Part shown: positions 1 to 5,778 of the stretch, piece by piece
How positions within the stretch are numbered: position 1 is the first letter of the stretch
How the letters are laid out: each line of letters starts with the position of its first letter
Source: RH-AL1 sp964243435
GTDB taxonomy: Bacteria; Pseudomonadota; Alphaproteobacteria; Rhizobiales; Beijerinckiaceae
Direction of reading: 5' to 3'
Assembly (NCBI GenBank): GCA_964243435.1
Contig: CAXTFM010000174.1
Coordinates: 1-7,027 of the forward strand
Length of the DNA: 7,027 nucleotides
Notes under the pieces: generated by a model
Seen by the model: only the letters and a program-made list of their open reading frames with translations
Database searches by the model: none
Told to the model about the DNA's origin: nothing
Position numbers and translations under genes: made by a program

Positions 1-29
1 GCCCGACCGCGCAGGGTGAACGCGAGCCG

Positions 30-1145
30 ATGACCTACGGTGCCTTTACGTCGCACGAGTTCGCGCCGTTTCCCGTCCTCCGGCCGCGCGTGACGCACCG
101 CCGGATGGCAGCCTGCACCATCGGTGTGCTTTTGAGCCTGACGGCCGGCTTCGGCCTGCTCGGCGTCCGCACCGAGGGACCTTGGGACGCACCGCGCCGC
201 GAGCTTCCCGCGCCGGCCGGCGAAGCCGCCATTCTCACGCCCGTGCCTTCGCCCATCATCGCGCCTGCCCTGCCGCCGCTGCGACGCTACGCCGGCCTGC
301 TCGCGCCGGACTTCGTCTCGGGCACCGCGCCGATGACCTTCGCCCGGAGCGCACCCCTGCGCGCCGGCTTCGAGGTCGCCCCCGTCCACGACGCGGCCCG
401 CGGCCAGGACGCGACCGACGCCGCGGCCGGCGGCGAGAACACACCCGACAACACCATACCCGTCCGGAATACAGCCGACGCGTCGATGCCCGGCGCCGCC
501 GCGCGGGCGCCCGATGTTTCCCCGATCCCCGTCCTGCCGGCGGTGCCTGCGCTCGTCGCCAATATCCCGGTGCCGGCGCCGCGTCCGGCGTTGCTCGCTG
601 CCGCGGCGCGCGCCGCTCAGCCGTCGGCGCCGGGCCAACCGCCGCAGGCCGTCCCTGCGGACGGCCGCACGATCCTGCAGAAGCTGTTCGGCACGGCCGA
701 GCCGCAGCCTGCTGCCCTGGCCTACGCGCCCGTCGACGGCGGCACGGTGACCCGCCCGGGCGGGTACGACCGCTGGACGGCCGTGTACGACATCGCCGCG
801 CACACCGTGTACCTGCCCAACGGCACCCGGCTCGAAGCGCATTCCGGGCTGGGGTCGCGGCTCGACGACCCGCGCGGCGTCACCGAGCGCATGCGCGGCG
901 CCACGCCGCCCAACCTGTACGAGCTGACGCTACGCGAGGCGACCTTTCACGGGGTGCGCGCGCTACGCCTGACGCCGACCGGCGGCACCACCTTCGGCCG
1001 CGGCGGCCTGCTCGCCCACACCTTCATGCTGGGGCCGCGCGGCGACTCCAACGGCTGCGTGGTGTTTCGCGACTACCAGGCGTTCCTGCGCGCCTTCGAC
1101 AGCGGCGACGTCAAGCACCTCGCCGTGGTCGCCCGCCTGAACTGA
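30..1145 (+). CDS. Membrane-anchored Tlde1-domain (DUF2778, L,D-transpeptidase-like) protein
   Basis: This 371-residue protein has a short cytoplasmic N-terminus with basic residues (R18, R20, R24, R25). One hydrophobic segment follows at about residues 26-46, with no clear signal-peptidase site, so it is probably a membrane anchor. Residues ~50-210 are a low-complexity Pro/Ala-rich stretch that could span the periplasm. Residues ~240-371 form the recognisable domain: YDRWTAVYD, YLPNG, the EAHSGLG block (269-275), LRLTP, LLAHTFML (H330) and SNGC (340-343). H330 and C343 fit the His/Cys pair of Tlde1/DUF2778 proteins, which are related to L,D-transpeptidases and act on peptidoglycan. In Salmonella, Tlde1 is a type VI secretion effector, but the anchor and linker here suggest a resident periplasmic enzyme, which is inference. 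The ATG follows a modest AGGGTGA (13-19). The stop lies 2 bp from that of the facing dehydrogenase gene. Family assignment is confident; the reaction is not shown by sequence. Confidence 0.85.
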   Translation: MTYGAFTSHEFAPFPVLRPRVTHRRMAACTIGVLLSLTAGFGLLGVRTEGPWDAPRRELPAPAGEAAILTPVPSPIIAPALPPLRRYAGLLAPDFVSGTAPMTFARSAPLRAGFEVAPVHDAARGQDATDAAAGGENTPDNTIPVRNTADASMPGAAARAPDVSPIPVLPAVPALVANIPVPAPRPALLAAAARAAQPSAPGQPPQAVPADGRTILQKLFGTAEPQPAALAYAPVDGGTVTRPGGYDRWTAVYDIAAHTVYLPNGTRLEAHSGLGSRLDDPRGVTERMRGATPPNLYELTLREATFHGVRALRLTPTGGTTFGRGGLLAHTFMLGPRGDSNGCVVFRDYQAFLRAFDSGDVKHLAVVARLN

Positions 1146-1150
1146 CGTCA
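1143..1150. other. Palindrome formed by two convergent stop codons (TGACGTCA)
   Basis: The TGA of the Tlde1-domain gene (1143-1145) and the reverse-strand TGA of the dehydrogenase gene (1148-1150) are separated by CG. Together they form a perfect 8-bp palindrome, and only 2 bp lie between the reading frames. No stem-loop terminator fits in the gap, so transcripts from either side must end inside the opposing gene or by another mechanism. Confidence 0.9.
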
Positions 1151-2224
1151 GCGCAGCGCATCCGCCACGGCGCGCCCGCAGTCGATCGTCGAGGCCTGTC
1201 CACCGAGGTCGCGGGTGCGCGACGCTTGTTGCGACAACACCGCCTCGATGGCCTTGACGATGGCGCCCGCCGCTTCCGCCTCGCCGAGGTGCTCCAGCAT
1301 CATGGCGCCGGCCCAGATCTGCCCGATCGGATTGGCGATGCCCTGGCCGGCGATGTCGGGCGCCGAGCCGTGCACCGGCTCGAACAGCGAGGGGAAGCGC
1401 CGCTCGGGGTCGATGTTGCCGGCCGGCGCGATGCCGATGGTGCCGGTGCAGGCGGGCCCGAGATCCGACAGGATGTCACCGAACAGGTTCGAGGCCACCA
1501 CCACGTCGAAGCGCTCGGGGGAGAGCACGAAGCGGGCGGTGAGGATGTCGATGTGGTACTTGTCCCAGCGCACGTCGGGGTAGTTCGTCGCCATCGCCTC
1601 GACCCGCTCGTCCCAGTACGGCATGGTGATGGAAATGCCGTTCGACTTGGTGGCGGAGGTAAGGTGCTTCTTTTCGCGGCGCTGGGCGAGGTCGAAGGCG
1701 TAGCGCAGGATGCGATCGACGCCGTGGCGCGACATCACCGTTTCCTGGACGACGAACTCGCGGTCGGTGCCGGGGAACATGCGCCCGCCGATCGAGGAAT
1801 ACTCGCCTTCCGTGTTCTCGCGCACCACCATGAAGTCGATGGAGCCATGCTCGCGGCCGACGAGCGGCGAGGGCACGCCCGGCATCAGGCGCACCGGGCG
1901 CAGGTTGACGTACTGGTCGAACTCGCGGCGCATCGGCACCAGCGAACCCCACAGCGAGATGTGGTCCGGCACCTTGTCCGGCCAGCCGACCGCGCCGAAG
2001 AAGATCGCGTCGTGGCCGCCGATCCGCTTCTTCCAATCCTCGGGCATCATCCTGCCGTGCTTGAGATAATAGTCGCAGCACGCAAAATCGAAATGGTCGA
2101 TGGCGAGCTGGAAGCCGTAGCGCTTCGCCGCCGCCTCGACCACGCGGATGCCTTCCGGCAGGACTTCGGTCCCGATGCCGTCGCCGGGGATGGCGGCGAT
2201 GCGGTAGCTGCGCTGGCTTGACAC
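1148..2224 (-). CDS. ttuC: Tartrate dehydrogenase/decarboxylase or D-malate dehydrogenase (TtuC/DmlA family)
   Basis: This 358-residue cytosolic enzyme belongs to the isocitrate/isopropylmalate dehydrogenase superfamily and would oxidise tartrate and/or D-malate with NAD and Mn2+ or Mg2+, often with decarboxylation. Visible motifs are IPGDGIG (12-18), SLWGSLVPMRREFDQYVNLRP (90-110, substrate arginines R100 and R109), VVRENTEGEYS (133-143, R135, Y142), TSATKSNG (K193), D226, NLFGDILSDLGP (metal ligands D250, D254), and HGSAPDIAGQGIANPIGQIW (285-304, NAD site). The FDQYVNLRP and ATKSNG wording matches TtuC/DmlA far better than LeuB. The length is typical. The start is GTG; a strong GGAGG sits 6 nt upstream, and no closer ATG exists. 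The gene is transcribed alone, divergently from the dehalogenase-like gene. Whether tartrate, D-malate or isopropylmalate is the real substrate cannot be read from sequence; dmlA would be an equally fair name. Confidence 0.93.
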   Translation of the reverse strand: MSSQRSYRIAAIPGDGIGTEVLPEGIRVVEAAAKRYGFQLAIDHFDFACCDYYLKHGRMMPEDWKKRIGGHDAIFFGAVGWPDKVPDHISLWGSLVPMRREFDQYVNLRPVRLMPGVPSPLVGREHGSIDFMVVRENTEGEYSSIGGRMFPGTDREFVVQETVMSRHGVDRILRYAFDLAQRREKKHLTSATKSNGISITMPYWDERVEAMATNYPDVRWDKYHIDILTARFVLSPERFDVVVASNLFGDILSDLGPACTGTIGIAPAGNIDPERRFPSLFEPVHGSAPDIAGQGIANPIGQIWAGAMMLEHLGEAEAAGAIVKAIEAVLSQQASRTRDLGGQASTIDCGRAVADALR

Positions 2225-2230
2225 GATGAA

Positions 2231-2235
2231 CCTCC
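2231..2235 (-). promoter_or_regulatory. Shine-Dalgarno sequence fixing the GTG start of ttuC
   Basis: On the minus strand GGAGG lies 6 nt upstream of GTG at 2224-2222. Spacing and strength are ideal, and the family N-terminus (Ile-Pro-Gly-Asp-Gly near residue 12) fits this start, so the non-ATG start is well supported. Confidence 0.8.
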
Positions 2236-2364
2236 GATGTCGCGATACCCTTCGTTAACGACGCAAACGTCGATCGGGTGCCGTCGCAGCCGCCTCCCTT
2301 CGACAGTGTCCCGACCATCGGCCGCTCCCCGCGCGCGCGCCGACCCAGGTTCGTCAACGGCAAC

Positions 2365-2370
2365 GAGGAG
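2365..2370 (+). promoter_or_regulatory. Shine-Dalgarno sequence choosing the ATG start of the dehalogenase-like gene
   Basis: GAGGAG lies 9 nt upstream of ATG 2380-2382. The frame stays open to a GTG at 2278, but that extension (34 residues rich in Pro and Arg, with no family similarity) has no comparable ribosome site and is rejected. Confidence 0.75.
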
Positions 2371-2379
2371 ACGGACGCC

Positions 2380-3279
2380 ATGAAGGATCTCGGCGAGGCC
2401 CCGCTGCTGCCGGGCTTCACGTTGCACGACGTCGACGTCGGCGGCGGGATCACCATCCGCGCCGCCTCGGCCGGTCACGGCCCGCCGCTGCTCCTCCTCC
2501 ACGGCCACCCGCAAACGCACGTGACCTGGCACAAGGTGGCCCCGCGTCTTGCCGAGCGCTTCCACGTCGTCGCGGCGGACCTGCGCGGCTACGGCGACAG
2601 CAGCAAGCCGGACGGCGGCGAACGCCACGTCGCCTATTCGAAGCGCGCCATGGCGGCCGACCAGGTCGCGGTGATGCGCGCCTTCGGCCACGAGCGCTTC
2701 GCCGTGGTCGGGCACGACCGCGGCGGGCGGGTGGCGCACCGCATGGCGCTCGACCATGCGGACGCCGTGGCGCGCGTCGCCCTGTTCGACATCGCCCCCA
2801 CAGCGACCATGTACGCGCGCACCGACAAGGACTTCGCCACGCGCTACTTCTGGTGGTTCTTCCTGATCCAGGCAGCGCCGCTCCCCGAGCGCATGATCGG
2901 CCACGACCCGGAGTACTTCCTGCGCACCCACATCGCGCACCAGTCGAAGACGTCGGGCTCGACCGCGCCCGAAATCTTCGCCGAGTACCTGCGCTGCTAC
3001 GACGACCCCGCGACCATCCACGCCATCTGCGAGGACTACCGCGCCGCGGCGACGATCGATCTGGAACACGACGCGGCGGACGGCCACCGCAGGGTGGAGG
3101 TGCCGCTGCTCGCGCTATGGGGCGGCAAGGGCACGGTGGGCGCGCTTTACGACGTGCTGGACACCTGGCGGGACAAGGCCACGCGGGTCGCCGGGCGCGC
3201 GCTCGATTGCGGGCACACCTTGCAGGAGGAGCATCCGGACGAGGTGCTGGCCGAACTGCTGGCCTTCCTCGACGCCTGA
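2380..3279 (+). CDS. Alpha/beta hydrolase, haloacetate (fluoroacetate) dehalogenase family
   Basis: This 299-residue cytosolic protein is co-linear with fluoroacetate dehalogenases, which hydrolyse haloacetates to glycolate. The oxyanion-side motif is HGHPQTH (41-47). The nucleophile elbow is GHDRGGR (111-117), with D113 as nucleophile and R114/R117 placed to bind carboxylate. The acid is D137 (FDIAP), and the base is H279 (CGH). The cap carries YFWWFFLIQ (156-164) and CEDYRA (217-222). In the Burkholderia FA1 enzyme a His-Trp pair plus a Tyr cradles the fluoride. Here the Trp (W159) and Tyr (Y220) remain, but the His position is Trp (W158). The Asp nucleophile rather than Ser separates it from esterases, although epoxide hydrolases also use Asp. 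The fold and family are clear. Activity on fluoroacetate is doubtful; other haloacids or an epoxide are alternatives. It is monocistronic and diverges from ttuC. Confidence 0.85.
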   Translation: MKDLGEAPLLPGFTLHDVDVGGGITIRAASAGHGPPLLLLHGHPQTHVTWHKVAPRLAERFHVVAADLRGYGDSSKPDGGERHVAYSKRAMAADQVAVMRAFGHERFAVVGHDRGGRVAHRMALDHADAVARVALFDIAPTATMYARTDKDFATRYFWWFFLIQAAPLPERMIGHDPEYFLRTHIAHQSKTSGSTAPEIFAEYLRCYDDPATIHAICEDYRAAATIDLEHDAADGHRRVEVPLLALWGGKGTVGALYDVLDTWRDKATRVAGRALDCGHTLQEEHPDEVLAELLAFLDA

Positions 3280-3284
3280 GCTCA
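3277..3284. other. Palindrome formed by two convergent stop codons (TGAGCTCA)
   Basis: The stop codons of the dehalogenase-like gene (+, 3277-3279) and the P1 peptidase gene (-, 3282-3284) are separated by GC and form an 8-bp palindrome. The arrangement copies that at 1143-1150, including the shared continuation TCAGCGCA on the right. Confidence 0.9.
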
Positions 3285-4274
3285 GCGCACGAAGCGGTCG
3301 CGCCAGCTGGGCTGCGCCCCGGCAAAGGGCAGCGCCTCCGCCTCGAACACGCCGCGCGCGACGGCGCGTGCCGCGCAATCCGCGGCAAGGGCGCCGATCT
3401 CGACGAGGTCGTGGCGCGTCGGCGCGCGGGCGGCGCGGGCGGTTGCGGCGGCGAACACCGTGTCGCCGTCCATCGACGCATGGCACGGGCGCAGCGCCCT
3501 GGCGAGACCGTCATCCGCCATCCGCGCGAGGCGCTTCGCTTCCGCCTTGGTGAGGACCGCGTCGGTGGTGACGACGGCGAGCGTGGTGGCGGGCGGCGCC
3601 CCGCCCTTGATGCGGCAGGCGAGCGCGTCGGGTGGCAGCGGCGTCGGCCAGCCGAGCCCGCCGAACTCGCCGCCGCGTTCGAAGGGCGCCGCCCAGAAGT
3701 GCGGGCCGCCGCCGAGCGTCGCGGAGCCGACGGCGTTCACCGCCGCCAGCGCGCCGACGGTGAAGCCGCCCGTCGTCGTCGCGCTCGCCGTGCCGACGCC
3801 GCCCTTCAGGTTGGCCGTGGTGGCGCCGAGGCCGGCGCCGACGCTGCCCTGCGCGACGTCAAGCCCCACCCTCTCCGCGGCGCGCCGGCCGAGGTGCCAG
3901 TACACCGGTTCGGCGCCCCACGCCTTGTCGCCGCCGTTCAGCAGGTCGAAGAGGATTGCGCCGGGCACGATCGGCACGGCCGCCTCGCGCACCCTGTAGC
4001 CCCTGCCCTGTGCCCGCAGCGTCGCCTGGACGCCGCCCGGCGCATCGAGACCGAAGGCGGAGCCGCCGGCGAGCACCAGCGCGTCCACGCGTTCCACGCC
4101 CATGCCGGGTTCGAGCAGCGCCGTTTCGCGTGAGCCGGGGCCGCCGCCGCCGATCACCACGGAGGCGACGCAGGCCGCCTCGAACAGCACCACGGTGACG
4201 CCACTGCCGATCCGCAGGTCTTCCGCGTGCCCGACCAGGACACCGGCGACGTCGGTGATCGCATTGCGCGTCAT
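3282..4274 (-). CDS. P1-family peptidase (S58, DmpA/NylC-like N-terminal nucleophile hydrolase)
   Basis: Numbered from a possible upstream TTG at 4292, residues are 1-336; the chosen ATG is residue 7, giving 330 residues. The family start NAITDVAGVLVGH, then VVIGGGGPGSRET (46-57), LVLAGGSAFGLDAPGGV (72-88), NLKGGVGTAS (161-170) and the C-terminal DGLARALRPCHASMDGDTVFAAAT identify a P1/S58 peptidase. These enzymes cleave themselves to expose a Ser or Thr nucleophile and then act as aminopeptidases, or as amidases in NylC. The likely cut precedes T236 in PPATTLAVVTTD. NylC has Asn-Thr there and DmpA Gly-Ser, whereas this protein has Ala-Thr. No signal peptide is seen. ATG is preferred because the family N-terminus begins right after it; upstream ribosome-site evidence is weak for both starts. 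The gene faces the dehalogenase-like gene tail to tail and diverges from miaA. The substrate is unknown. Confidence 0.9.
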   Translation of the reverse strand: MTRNAITDVAGVLVGHAEDLRIGSGVTVVLFEAACVASVVIGGGGPGSRETALLEPGMGVERVDALVLAGGSAFGLDAPGGVQATLRAQGRGYRVREAAVPIVPGAILFDLLNGGDKAWGAEPVYWHLGRRAAERVGLDVAQGSVGAGLGATTANLKGGVGTASATTTGGFTVGALAAVNAVGSATLGGGPHFWAAPFERGGEFGGLGWPTPLPPDALACRIKGGAPPATTLAVVTTDAVLTKAEAKRLARMADDGLARALRPCHASMDGDTVFAAATARAARAPTRHDLVEIGALAADCAARAVARGVFEAEALPFAGAQPSWRDRFVR

Positions 4275-4372
4275 GTCGGCGATCCGGCACAAGGGCGGCA
4301 GACCGCACCCGCGCGGTACGATGCGAAGGGCGCAACGGCCTTGCCGAACGATAGGAGGCTGCGACGAGGACC
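4275..4372. promoter_or_regulatory. Divergent intergenic region between the P1 peptidase gene and miaA
   Basis: These 98 bp must carry promoters for both genes. TACGAT at 4317-4322 resembles a -10 hexamer for miaA, but I see no matching -35. Small dyads GCGG-caga-CCGC (4295-4306) and ACCGC-N6-GCGGT (4302-4317) overlap each other; they are too short to call a terminator or attenuator. Confidence 0.25.
4353..4358 (+). promoter_or_regulatory. Perfect AGGAGG upstream of miaA at unusually long spacing
   Basis: AGGAGG ends 14 nt before ATG 4373, longer than the usual 5-10 nt. A second purine run, GAGGA (4366-4370), is only 2 nt from the ATG. An in-frame TAG at 4352-4354 rules out a start further upstream, and the P-loop position agrees with the ATG chosen. 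Confidence 0.5.
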
Positions 4373-5275
4373 ATGGGCGACCCCAGAGCCATCCTGATCG
4401 CGGGGCCGACCGGCAGCGGCAAGTCGGCGCTGGCGCTTCGCCTTGCCGAACGACTCGGCGGCATCGTGCTCAACGCCGACTCGATGCAGGTGTACCGCGA
4501 CCTCGCGATCATCACCGCGCGGCCGGTCGAGGCGGACGTGAACCGGGCGCCGCATGCGCTCTACGGTACGGTGGACGGCGCGGCGTCCCACTCGGTCACC
4601 CGCTGGCTTGCCGACCTCGCCAGCGAGCTGACGGCGGCGGATGCACGCGTGCCAATCATCGTCGGCGGCACCGGCCTGTACCTGAAGGCGCTGACGCAGG
4701 GGTTGTCGGCGATCCCGGACGTTCCCGCTACGGTCCGGGCGGAAGTCCGCGCCTGGGCGGCAGGGCGGCCGGCGGGCGAGCTCCACGCCGAACTCGCAGC
4801 GCGCGATCCGCTTGCGGCGGCGCGATTGCGCCCGAGCGACCCGCAGCGCATCCTTCGGGCGCTGGAGGTGCATCGCGCCACCGGAAAAAGCCTTGCCGCG
4901 TTCCAGGAACGGCGGGAGCCGCCGCTGCTCGACGCCGCGCACTGCCGGGCGGTCCGCCTCGTGCCGGACAGGGACGAACAGCGCGCCCGACTGGACCGGC
5001 GCTTCGACGCGATGATGGATGCCGGGGCGCTCACCGAGGTGCGACGGCTCGCCGCCCGCACTCTGGACATCGCACTGCCCGTGATGCGGGCGCTCGGCGT
5101 GCCGCCGCTGCTCGACCACCTCGGCGGGCGCGCGACCCTTGCGGAGGCGGTGGCGCGGGCAAAGGCTGACACACGCCGCTACGTCAGGCGGCAGGACACG
5201 TTCGCGCGCCACCAGCTGCAGGCGTTCCGCCCGGTTCCGCCCGAACATGCCGAGGCGATGCTGCTCGACCGGTGA
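4373..5275 (+). CDS. miaA: tRNA dimethylallyltransferase MiaA
   Basis: This 300-residue cytosolic enzyme transfers dimethylallyl from its diphosphate to N6 of A37 in tRNAs reading codons that begin with U, the first step toward ms2i6A. The motifs are all in order: P-loop GPTGSGKS (11-18), LNADSMQVYRDL (33-44, with catalytic D36), SVTRWLADL (74-82), VGGTGLYLKAL (97-107), SDPQRILRALEV (155-166), LPVMRALGVPPL (235-246) and TRRYVRRQ (267-274). Length is normal. One departure stands out: the conserved C-terminal TWFR block reads TFAR (276-279). In-frame TAG at 4352 limits the start. In many bacteria miaA sits beside hfq or mutL, but here it is alone, with the P1 peptidase gene divergent upstream and a secreted-protein gene convergent 5 bp downstream. 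Regulation is not apparent. Confidence 0.96.
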   Translation: MGDPRAILIAGPTGSGKSALALRLAERLGGIVLNADSMQVYRDLAIITARPVEADVNRAPHALYGTVDGAASHSVTRWLADLASELTAADARVPIIVGGTGLYLKALTQGLSAIPDVPATVRAEVRAWAAGRPAGELHAELAARDPLAAARLRPSDPQRILRALEVHRATGKSLAAFQERREPPLLDAAHCRAVRLVPDRDEQRARLDRRFDAMMDAGALTEVRRLAARTLDIALPVMRALGVPPLLDHLGGRATLAEAVARAKADTRRYVRRQDTFARHQLQAFRPVPPEHAEAMLLDR

Positions 5276-5280
5276 TGGCC

Positions 5281-5778
5281 CTACTCGTAGGCGTGCCCGA
5301 GCGGTCCGAGATCGGCGCCGCCGCCAGGACCGTAGTACCCGGCGAAATAGGGCGACCCGTATCCGTCCGAGCCGCTGAACACGCCGTAGCTCGCGCGGTT
5401 GCCGTAACCGTACACGCTGTCGCCGCGCAGCCCGAAGCCGTCGTTCCCATTACCGCTGGTGAGTGCGTCGGTGACGACGGCCGCACGCACAGCGGACGAT
5501 TGCCGCTCGCGGTAGGATGCGGCGGCGTATCTGAACGGGGCGGGAAGACGGTGGAAGCCGAAGCCTGTGCCCGGCCCGTCGGTGACGAGCGCATCGCGAC
5601 CGCCGCCGTGAAACGGCGCATGGTCGAAGCTGACCCCGCCGGCACGCGTCTGGCTGGCAGTGTGAATGCTGGAGTGTCGTGGCGCAGCTCCCGCGGGCAG
5701 CACGCCGAGGGCGCAGCTGGCCATGGCAAGGAATGAACAGCGGGCGAACAATGAAAGGCGCGGCGCGGACGCGGGCAT
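5281..5778 (-). CDS. Small secreted Gly/Tyr-rich protein, function unknown
   Basis: I do not recognise this 165-residue protein. It starts with a plausible Sec signal peptide: arginines R7 and R13, a hydrophobic core at about 14-29, and a likely cut near AGAA-P (after residue 32), leaving a mature protein of about 133 residues. The mature part is polar, with a C-terminal third (about 108-165) dominated by Gly, Tyr, Ser and Asn (for example VYGYGNRASYG and YFAGYYGPGGG). It has no cysteines after the signal and no obvious catalytic motif. Such composition suits a disordered or surface-exposed envelope protein, which is inference. ATG 5778 is chosen over GTG 5835 because GGGAGAG lies 5-6 nt upstream and the signal peptide begins there. 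Third codon positions are GC-rich on this strand, whereas the opposite-strand ORF uses many GTA and CTA codons, which supports this strand as the coding one. It diverges from galM. Confidence 0.65.
   Translation of the reverse strand: MPASAPRLSLFARCSFLAMASCALGVLPAGAAPRHSSIHTASQTRAGGVSFDHAPFHGGGRDALVTDGPGTGFGFHRLPAPFRYAAASYRERQSSAVRAAVVTDALTSGNGNDGFGLRGDSVYGYGNRASYGVFSGSDGYGSPYFAGYYGPGGGADLGPLGHAYE

Larger units (their letters stand above)
2225..2379. promoter_or_regulatory. Divergent intergenic region with a repeated near-palindromic motif
   Basis: These 155 bp separate ttuC (-) from the dehalogenase-like gene (+) and must hold both promoters. The 10-mer TTCGTTAACG occurs at 2251-2260, and TTCGTCAACG, differing at one base, at 2351-2360, exactly 100 bp away. 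The first copy sits in a perfect 10-bp palindrome, TCGTTAACGA (2252-2261). It overlaps a second dyad, CGACG-caaa-CGTCG (2259-2272). The copies lie about 25-30 bp from the two start codons. An alternating C/G run occupies 2330-2340. I see no convincing -35/-10 pair. The operator role is inference. Confidence 0.4.

Noticed and set aside
182..2221. 679-residue plus-strand ORF across two genes
   Set aside because: It is Arg/Pro/Ala-rich with no motif, runs in another frame through the Tlde1-domain gene and antisense to ttuC, and is open only because high GC makes stop codons rare.
1148..2224. 3-isopropylmalate dehydrogenase (leuB)
   Set aside because: The superfamily is the same, but the SLWGSLVPMRREFDQYVNLRP and TSATKSNG blocks match TtuC/DmlA, and no leucine-pathway gene is nearby.
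2278..2379. N-terminal extension of the dehalogenase-like gene from GTG 2278
   Set aside because: The added residues are low-complexity and outside the family length, and a clear GAGGAG sits before the ATG at 2380.
2450..4133. Long ORFs overlapping the dehalogenase-like and P1 peptidase genes (minus 2450-3514, plus 2853-4133)
   Set aside because: Both are Arg/Ala-rich shadow frames of well-identified genes, with no ribosome site or domain of their own.
4339..4453. 13-bp exact direct repeat CCTTGCCGAACGA at 4339-4351 and 4441-4453
   Set aside because: The second copy encodes Leu-Ala-Glu-Arg inside miaA. A repeat of this length is expected by chance at this GC content in a window of this size.
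5272..5736. Plus-strand ORF whose ATG at 5275 overlaps the miaA stop, resembling a translationally coupled gene
   Set aside because: It uses many A/T-ending codons (repeated GTA, CTA, ATA), unlike neighbours. The opposite strand has a signal peptide, a ribosome site and GC-rich third positions.
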